DNA of 64,000 nt from Melastoma dodecandrum. Taxonomy: Eukaryota > Streptophyta > Magnoliopsida > Myrtales > Melastomataceae. Below are positions 57,589 to 64,000 of this stretch, in pieces. The notes under the pieces are model-generated. The model saw only the letters and a list, made by a program, of their open reading frames with translations, was not told where the DNA came from and searched no databases. The stretch is taken from contig JARUPY010000252.1 of NCBI GenBank assembly GCA_029817715.1, positions 1,612,001-1,676,000 of the forward strand, given 5' to 3'. The position numbers and the translations under genes are program-made. How positions within the stretch are numbered: position 1 is the first letter of the stretch; every line of letters begins with the position of its first letter.

Positions 57589-59531
57589 CTAACCTCCTAC
57601 TTTAGCTGAAAAGAGCAGTTTGTTGATATCGTTGGAGCTCGAATGCTCCGTCTTGTTTCCTGCATGAGACAGCATTTGTTTGCTCAGGAAAATGCACCAG
57701 GTGGGGCCGTTAAGATTGAGATGAGAGCCTTGCAGGATAAGCAGAAGTATCGGTTTTCGATTTTACTGCCATAAAAAATGCACATGCAGTGTATTATTAA
57801 CGGATGCTTGCTTAAAGTAACATCACTCAACACGGTCCTGTTGTCATGAGCCAATAGCAAATGTAATCCTAAACTGACTGTAGATGAGAGAAAGCAAAAT
57901 GGAATGGCAGACTTTACAGGTCCTATAAGCCAGAATATGGTCCCTCACAAGTTTCATGGGAATATCACTACCTGTTTGGAATGATTAGTGCAAACTCAAC
58001 ATATCAAGGTTTCACAAAAAGGCAGCGACGATAAATCATTAACCAACGAAAGCAGGCACCTCAAGAGAAGCCAGGTTTATGACAACAGGTTACTTCATCC
58101 CAGGTTTTCTCAGCCAGGGTTGCTTTTCAACACACCGACTCATAATTCCTAACCAATTTTATTTTAATCCTCTCTGTGGAAATTCCTTCTACCAAAACCA
58201 ACCATCGACCATACGGAAAATCAATATAAATCGTGGAAACTAATGACCAATAGAAGAAGAACTGCAGCGGAACTTTACCTGCTCTTGATTGGACTTGGGC
58301 TGTCCATTCATCAATGACCTAGTCAATAAAAGGAGGAAAGAACAGATGAGCTATTTTCCTCAAAACCAATGTAAATGGTGCCGGATAACAGACTACTCAA
58401 AGAAGAAACAAATTGATCGAACAAGTAATGTAGTGAGCCCCATAAACTCCTATGCTATCTTTAGCAGGTAGTCTAACAAAGCATCTCGCCAATGAGTTGA
58501 TGTCGGTTGCTTGCTGACGGATGGAGCAGATACTAGAGCCTCCATCCGGAAAATGTACAACCGTACAAATTATCTCGATGAAAAATGCTATTTCCACTGA
58601 ATTACACATGATCAAACAGGTAAAACAACATCTTCGACAATGAGTTTATACAAGTAGAATCACTTTAAGAATGACACAATGCAGAAAAATAAATGGAAGA
58701 CAGACACCACCGCAAAACGGAACGGTGAGCAGGCGAACAAGTTATGTTAATGCCAGCTACAAAGCTAAAGCCACAGTAGATTGAAATCAAGAATCCTCTG
58801 AAGTGTGCAGGGGCTATTTCAGAGAACGACACAAAAGAAAGCATGTGCATAACATCGAGCTAAGTTAATGCCGAAACACCAAGGTCTATAAGTTTAAATG
58901 CAATTAGCCACCAATCAATGACTGATAGCTATGAGACCCCAGGATTTAAGCAACTAAAACACACGGCGAAGCTAATCTGACAGTGGCAGCAAGGGGGTTT
59001 AGGGGTAGTTACCTCCTTAAAGTTATCGTATGCGGGATCCTCGGCGTCACCAGGCAAAATAGCAACGGATGCCTGAATTCTATGGAGCAAGTTTCTATTC
59101 CCAACGAGAGTTATCCGAGCCTTATCGATCAAATCCTATAAAAAAAAAACCCCAGAATTCATTATCAAATCAGGGGTGAGTGGAGCAAACAGTCGGGGTC
59201 CAACAATCTCCAGCACAGAGAGAGAGAGAGAGAGAAACGAACTAAGAACAAAGACCTGCTTGGCGGAGAGAAGCTCCTGGCACTGATCCTTGACGATGGA
59301 CAAATCGTCCCGGATCTTCTTGATTCTGGACACCAGCCTAAGCGGGTTCGCCTGAGGGGAACAAAAAAAGATACAAATCCGGGGAGGTGGATTAGGGCAG
59401 AATCCAGGGGAGGAGGGGGGGCATACGTTGTCAGGGTAGAGGGAACGGAACTCCTTGTCAAGCTTGTAGTGGATGGCGTCGAGGTCGTGGTTGCACCTGA
59501 CGAGGAGATTGATCAGCGGATCGCTCGCCAT
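57589..59531 (-). CDS. SKA2: Spindle and kinetochore-associated protein 2 homologue
   Basis: Five minus-strand exons (59427-59531, 59256-59351, 59013-59135, 58279-58318, 57589-57659) join in frame to 144 residues. Blocks: MASDPLINLLVRCNHDLDAI, HYKLDKEFRSLYPDN, ANPLRLVSRIKKIRDDLSIV, CQELLSAKQDLIDKARITLV, GNRNLLHRIQASV, VIDEWTAQVQSRAGNKTE and NDINKLLFSAKVGG. Most of it is helical heptad sequence, as in SKA2. SKA2 forms the coiled-coil core of the SKA complex with SKA1 and SKA3, which couples kinetochores to depolymerising microtubules. The two last exons are tiny (40 and 71 nt) and separated by a 620-bp intron, so automatic models may miss them. The C-terminus is shorter than some homologues. 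A GA microsatellite (59219-59236) sits in the intron after exon 2. No lesion. Confidence 0.85.
59219..59236. repeat. GA dinucleotide microsatellite in a SKA2-like intron
   Basis: About nine AG units near the donor side of the intron between the AKQ and DLIDKA exons. Confidence 0.85.
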
Positions 59532-59748
59532 TTCTACAGACAGACAGTGCCCTAGCCCTCCTGCCCTGGTGGGTCCGAATCAGAAAGACAAGAGAAGAAG
59601 AAGAAGAAAGGCAGCTTGCTTTGCCCGGCGGGGATTTTCGAATTCCAAAGCAACCGTCTCAAAATTTTTTAATGAATTTATTTTTTGGATCAATAATATT
59701 AATTGCACGGAAAAAAAAATTTTTAAATACATAAAATGCTAAAGCAAA

Positions 59749-60063
59749 ATATATACTTTCTTTTTTGGTATAATTTTTCAAAAGTTTTTTTGGCCTTAAA
59801 ATGAAATATTTTTTTTTTTGGCCCTACTCTTTCTCACCACCCCGCAAGTCGTTGTTACGGAATCAAACGCAATTAAACTAAATCCTATTTTTATTAGTTT
59901 AATCTGTTTAAAATTTACATTTATTATTATTTAAAAGTAGGATTTAGTTTAATGATGTTTGATTTCCTAACAACTGTTTGCTTTAATGCCAAAACAGAAT
60001 AAATATTTTATTTTAAGGTCAAAAAACGTTTTATCTTGCCAAATTTTAATGTGAAAGTATAAA
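59749..60063. mobile_element. Candidate AT-rich foldback MITE, about 315 bp
   Basis: Two arms are imperfect inverted copies. TATACTTTC (59752-59760) mirrors GAAAGTATA (60053-60061). GGCCTTAAAATGAAATATTT mirrors AAATATTTTATTTTAAGGTC. AATTAAACTAAATCCTATTT (59870-59889) mirrors AAGTAGGATTTAGTTTAATG near 59936-59955. Arms are about 140 bp with a short AT loop. There are no genes inside and no clear target duplication, so superfamily and exact ends are uncertain. Confidence 0.6.
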
Positions 60064-60860
60064 TGACTATTAATCTACTTTTTATAATGTGATATCAAAA
60101 TTCCCCCTGACCAAATATGATATTCAGAAATAGTGTTATAAGTTATTACTCTAATCATGTCATGCTTCATCACCTCTTCTCATTGGCAAATAATTTTCTT
60201 CCACTAATATATAAATTAACCGATGATTAAGTTTCAGTTAACATAAACAATTCATCATATTTATAACTTTAGGCCAGAATTATGTTCAAGTTTGAACTAA
60301 AAATATAATAGTCGAAGCTTTTATGAGGCAACCTTATAATATAACGGTGATGAATTATACACGGTCGATATAATATGCGATTCGTAGCGATCGATGGTGA
60401 TGTTTGGTATTCGGCATTTGTTTCACTCAGGTGGGGGATATTAATTACATCCCCCAACAAATACAATACAAATGACAAAGAGTGGAAGCCAAGTCAATAA
60501 CGGGATACAAAATAATTTATATATCATGAGAGAGACCGAGTAAAAAGGTTGATAAAACAAAAAAATTGACGAATGGGCCTACGAAACACGTGACAAGTTC
60601 GTGTTTCTATATTACTCTTGATTTCTTCCCTCGATGCTACCTACGTTCTTGGATTCTTTTGGGGGGGGTCGTGCCATTTGGTAAGGAAAATGTTATCTGA
60701 ATTAGTGTCCATTTGGTCTTAGTATTTACCTAATTGGGATAATGACCCATTCCAAATCCAAACCCTCCAGCCAAGTTGATGATAATACTCCACAAAAAAA
60801 CAAAAAGGACGACTAGGCACAGCACCCCATGGACGCATTCACAAGGAGAAATCGTCAATC

Positions 60861-60867
60861 TATAAAC
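60861..60867 (+). promoter_or_regulatory. Likely TATA box of the germin-like gene
   Basis: TATAAAC about 100 bp upstream of the ATG at 60964, in an otherwise mixed sequence. Confidence 0.5.
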
Positions 60868-60963
60868 TCAATTTAAACCCCCCCCTCATCTCACGGCCTC
60901 TTCAGACAATCATCTCAGATAAGCCGACATTCAGATCGAGTTAGTGTCTCGGAAGCAAATACG

Positions 60964-61772
60964 ATGAGGCCCGTCCTGATGACCTTGCTCGTGGTTCTGT
61001 CCCTGCTGGCATCTGCATACGACGTCGTCCGTGCGACCGACCCCGGACCTCTTCAGGATTTCTGCGTTGCCGTTAACGGCACGGACCACGCCGGTACCAT
61101 CCATATCTATTTTACTATCCTTTATCGTCTCGTGGAATCGGAACGGATCGTTTTTGTATGCAGAGTTTCGATCTCGACAGTAACTAATATAAGTTCGGTC
61201 TATCTGTCGGAGCAGCGGTTTTCGTGAACGGGATGTTCTGCAAGGACCCGAAGCTCGTCACGGCGGAAGATTTCATTTTCCAGGGGCTGAGCCGTGCCGG
61301 GAACACGTCTAACCCTCAGAACTCCAAGGTGATCACGGCCTTCGTGGGACAGTTCCCCGGAATAAACACCCTCGGGATAGCCATGGCCCGCCTCGACTTC
61401 GGCCTAAACGGGATAAACCCGCCTCACATCCACCACCGGGGGACCGAGATGTTGGTCGTGGTCGAGGGGACGCTCTACGTGGGGTTCGTCGCGTCGAACC
61501 AGCTCGACAACCGGTTCTTCACCAAGGTGCTCAACAAGGGGGACGTGTTTGTGTTCCCGCAAGGGATGATCCACTTCCAGCTGAACGTGGGACAGACCGA
61601 CGCCCACGCGTTCGCGTTCCTCAGCAGCCAGAACCCAGGGCTCATAACGATCGCCAACAACGTGTTCGGCGCGAAGCCGCCGATCTCGGCCGACGTCCTG
61701 ACCAAGGCCTTTCAAGTGGACAAGAACCTGATCAACTATCTTCAGGGCCAGACATGGTTTGACAATCACTAA
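60964..61772 (+). CDS. GLP: Germin-like protein (cupin)
   Basis: Two exons, 60964-61093 and 61216-61772, encode 228 residues, typical for the family. A signal peptide ([19 protein letters not shown]) is followed by [13 protein letters not shown], and the second cysteine of the conserved disulfide is in [13 protein letters not shown]. The cupin has germin box 1 [20 protein letters not shown], with the His-x-His and Glu metal ligands, and box 2 [13 protein letters not shown] with the third His, so Mn binding is expected. The protein ends [20 protein letters not shown]. Germins and germin-like proteins are secreted hexamers in the apoplast with oxalate oxidase or superoxide dismutase activity in some members. 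The activity of this one cannot be told. The intron in the VNGTDHA/AVFVNG region is the usual GLP position. Intact. Confidence 0.93.
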
Positions 61773-62013
61773 GAAATAATTTATCTCATCAATTATGTAT
61801 TTCTAATTCAAACAACAAAATGATATGAATAAAAATTCACATATTTTTATTCTTAGTTTGTAACAAGTAATGATAATAATATACACGAGGTGTATTAATT
61901 GAAAACTAATTAGAGAACATTTTTTTTTCTTTAATCTCCGAACAAATCGACACTTAACCAATAAATAAATAAACAGATTAACTCTTTGGAGTAATTAACT
62001 TACTCCAACCTTG

Positions 62014-63583
62014 CTAGCAACCAGCTCGAACTGCTCCTCCTCCTCTGCCCTCTCCGTCCTCTTCTCCGTCGTCGTCATCGTCGTTATGGTCGTATTCACC
62101 GTCAGTGTCTCCACCTCCTCCTCCTTCGAATTCTTGTTCCGACGTCGGGTGAGGGGGAACCATCGGAGGCCACTGCTGTTCTGGAGTGACCATCAAAGGC
62201 GGAGTGGTGGCAGCCGATAACGAGTCGCCATTGTTGTTACCTTCGGTTGATCGAAATGACAGGAAGAAGTTGCCGTCGTCGTTGTTTTTCCTGCCGATTT
62301 TCTGGTTGTAGATCTGGTCGAGGAGTTCAAAGTAAGGGCAAGTCTTGGAGTCCTCCTTTCTCTTCTTGTTGGATTCCTTCACCTTCTTGAAGTACTTGTT
62401 AATGTTCTCCCACTTCTCTTTGCACCTCTTCGGGTTTCGGTTGTACCTGGAAAATCGAGCTCGGTTTCCATCGTTAGAGAGGTTGTTATGTAGCCGATGC
62501 CGACATAGGCCAAAGGACGCGACGCGGTGAATTTACCCGAGCTTCTTCATGGAGGACGAGATTTCTTCCCACAGCGGTCCCTTGGTCGCATTCTCACCAT
62601 AGTTGGTTTGCGAATTCATCCGCAGCTTTATCAACGCTTCTACTTCTGCCCTCGGCCACCTTGTGGAACTCCCCGAGTTCTTCTCCCCATTCAGCACCCT
62701 CTCTGATTCTAAATTCGTTCCCACTCCCACTGGCTTTGTCCTTCCCTTGACTGCTGATGGCAATGATGCCGAGAATTGCACCACAGTCTCCGGCTGCAAT
62801 GGTGAGAGATTCCAGCCGTTCCCAGCCACATCGCCATCACGAGATTTCTCTCGTGGCACGGTAGTTTTCTGTTGCTGTTCGGCGATCCTCTGGAGGAAAG
62901 ATATCACGGCATTGTCCTTGGCGGCTGCGGCAGACCTATCTCTCGCAAGCATCTCGCACTCACGGTCAATCCTTGCCACCTCCTGTGCCCGCCAAGCCTC
63001 TTCCCGGATGAGCCGGTCCCTCTCTCTCCTTTCGATGACGTCGAACAGGTTTCTCTGCAACTCCTCCTGCTTCCTCTCGACTTCTCCCATCAACCTCTCG
63101 AACATCTCCATCCACTCACTCTTCTCCCTCTTCCTCCTCCTCCTCCTCCTCCTCCTCTCGCTCTTATTCCCCCTCTCATCATCACACTGCCGGCGCAGGT
63201 CCTGGTCAGAATATGTGGACGACGACGTAGAGCCTGCAGAGACAGCCCTGGGGAGATAACTAGGGTTTTCAGCGGGCGGCACAATCGCGGTGGAGAAATT
63301 ACTGGACGGCTGCTGGGCATGTGGAGGGGGGACCGGGAACTGAAAATGCGGCATGCCGTGCTGCTGCGGTATCGAAACAAGCGAGGTGGCAGCGTTAGGG
63401 TTGGACTCGAGGGCTTCTAGCTGGTCAAAGAAGCGGTAGGCCTTGGACTTGCCACCGTGAAGATCGGCGGCGGCAGAAGGGCCTGGCCGACCGTCCTTGG
63501 TGCGCTTGTGGTACTTGTACACGTTCTCGAACTTCTCCCGGCACTTCTTACCGCTACGGTGGTACCCCAACGACGCCAGCTTC
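62014..63583 (-). CDS. Trihelix GT-2-like transcription factor (first exon outside window)
   Basis: Minus-strand exons 62537-63583 and 62014-62446 encode most of a GT-2-type factor. The first exon, with the start of the N-terminal trihelix, is not visible up to the window edge. Visible order: rest of trihelix 1 (KLASLGYHRSGKKCREKFEN, VYKYHKRTKDGR, AYRFFDQLEALE), a Pro/Gln-rich linker, a run of about nine arginines ([15 protein letters not shown], a likely nuclear signal), and the GT-2 central coiled-coil helix (EWMEMFERLMGEVERKQEEL, REERDRLIREEAWR-like). Then comes trihelix 2, RWPRAEVEALIKLRMN and LWEEISSSMKKLG, joined across the intron to YNRNPKRCKEKWENINKYFK and CPYFELLDQIY. The tail is acidic. 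Such factors bind GT elements in promoters and control cell growth, stomatal density and light responses. The visible part is intact. Confidence 0.9.
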
Positions 63584-64000
63584 CTTACATCTCCAAAACA
63601 CACATCAATGAGATGTCGATCCATGCGATTATTAGGACAAACCAATGGAATAGTAAAAAAGACAAACAAACGCCCACCCGCCATTTACGACGCGTTTTCT
63701 GCCGACCCAAATAATCAAATCAAAAAGCAAAACCAACCTCAACACGACCAAATTTCACAGAATCGAAGGTAAATGAAAGCCTAGAAAATAAAATTATTTA
63801 AAAAATACCGAGTATTTTATATATATATATATTCTTTACCGACAAAACATGACAACGGCGCAGCACATGACATACAGCTTTTCATTCTCAATTATTATAC
63901 ATACAAAGAAGAAAACAAATTATATACAGCTCATCCAGATCTAGTTTGTTTCTAAAAAAAAGGAAGAAAGGGAAACTTAAACTAGTAGTTGTGGTATTAG
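63584..64000. other. Intron of the GT-2-like gene running to the window edge
   Basis: AT-rich, with a TA run near 63820-63831. The expected first-exon motif of the N-terminal trihelix (a TRWPRQE-type start) is not found here, so the exon must lie beyond 64000. Confidence 0.55.

Larger units (their letters stand above)
59532..60963. other. AT-rich spacer containing a foldback element
   Basis: Upstream region of the SKA2-like gene and promoter of the germin-like gene. Apart from the inverted repeat at 59749-60063 I see no gene. Confidence 0.5.

Noticed and set aside
61404..61769. Minus-strand 121-codon frame
   Set aside because: Shadow of the GC-rich germin-like exon 2.

Overview
This is nuclear DNA of a flowering plant, almost certainly a eudicot. 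Genes have many short GT-AG introns and plant-only families are present: ASR, germin-like, trihelix GT-2, AP2/ERF, tryptophan aminotransferase-related, citrate-binding protein and SufE-BolA. Spacers are AT-rich, and transposons are of plant type (Ty1/copia with an initiator-Met tRNA primer site, and a Mutator-like foldback element). I cannot name the species from sequence alone. The window is gene-dense, about 22 protein genes or gene remnants in 64 kb, with no virus, operon or CRISPR array.

Layout. 0-4.3 kb: 3' end of a uridine kinase-like/UPRT gene, SUFE1 and a DUF2431 methyltransferase-like gene, the same trio and order as Arabidopsis At4g26510-At4g26500-At4g26485. 4.57-6.34 kb: a non-autonomous Mutator-like element with a 9-bp target duplication and 66-bp palindromic tandem repeats. 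7.6-9.4 kb: a BTB/POZ gene. 9.6-14.1 kb: a VARICOSE/EDC4 pseudogene that has lost its WD40 domain. 14.5-15.0 kb: a chloroplast DnaJ-11-type gene. 15.0-19.2 kb: no gene I can identify apart from a 172-bp MITE candidate. 19.2-21.1 kb: an amino acid permease. 21.9-27.3 kb: a full-length copia retrotransposon with an uninterrupted polyprotein. 27.3-28.6 kb: a CYP71-type P450 relic. 28.8-29.2 kb: a two-exon gene for a small six-cysteine secreted peptide. 29.8-33.5 kb: an alliinase/TAR gene and an ERF. 35.5-38.3 kb: a DHHC S-acyltransferase. 39.4-45.7 kb: a very long, mostly disordered protein. 46.0-47.6 kb: an ALA-interacting subunit, then an intron-containing tRNA-Tyr. 48.8-51.1 kb: two ASR genes. 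53.4-55.1 kb: a citrate-binding protein and its decayed tandem copy. 55.3-59.5 kb: ROH1-like and SKA2-like genes. 61.0-63.6 kb: a germin-like gene and a partial GT-2 trihelix factor cut by the right edge.

The genes are mostly independent housekeeping, stress and membrane functions. The coherent groups are the syntenic trio on the left, the ASR pair (drought/ABA class) and the citrate-binding pair (local duplication). Several genes carry frameshifts. The lesions in SUFE1 and the second citrate-binding gene include homopolymer sites and could be assembly indels. VARICOSE and the P450 also have nonsense codons and large deletions, so they are true pseudogenes.

I found no large undescribed system. 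The items most worth following are the six-Cys peptide, the palindromic repeat array inside the Mutator-like element, and the in-frame stop inside a frame-neutral exon of the long disordered-protein gene. All exon boundaries were placed by eye from splice consensus, reading-frame continuity and remembered family sequences.
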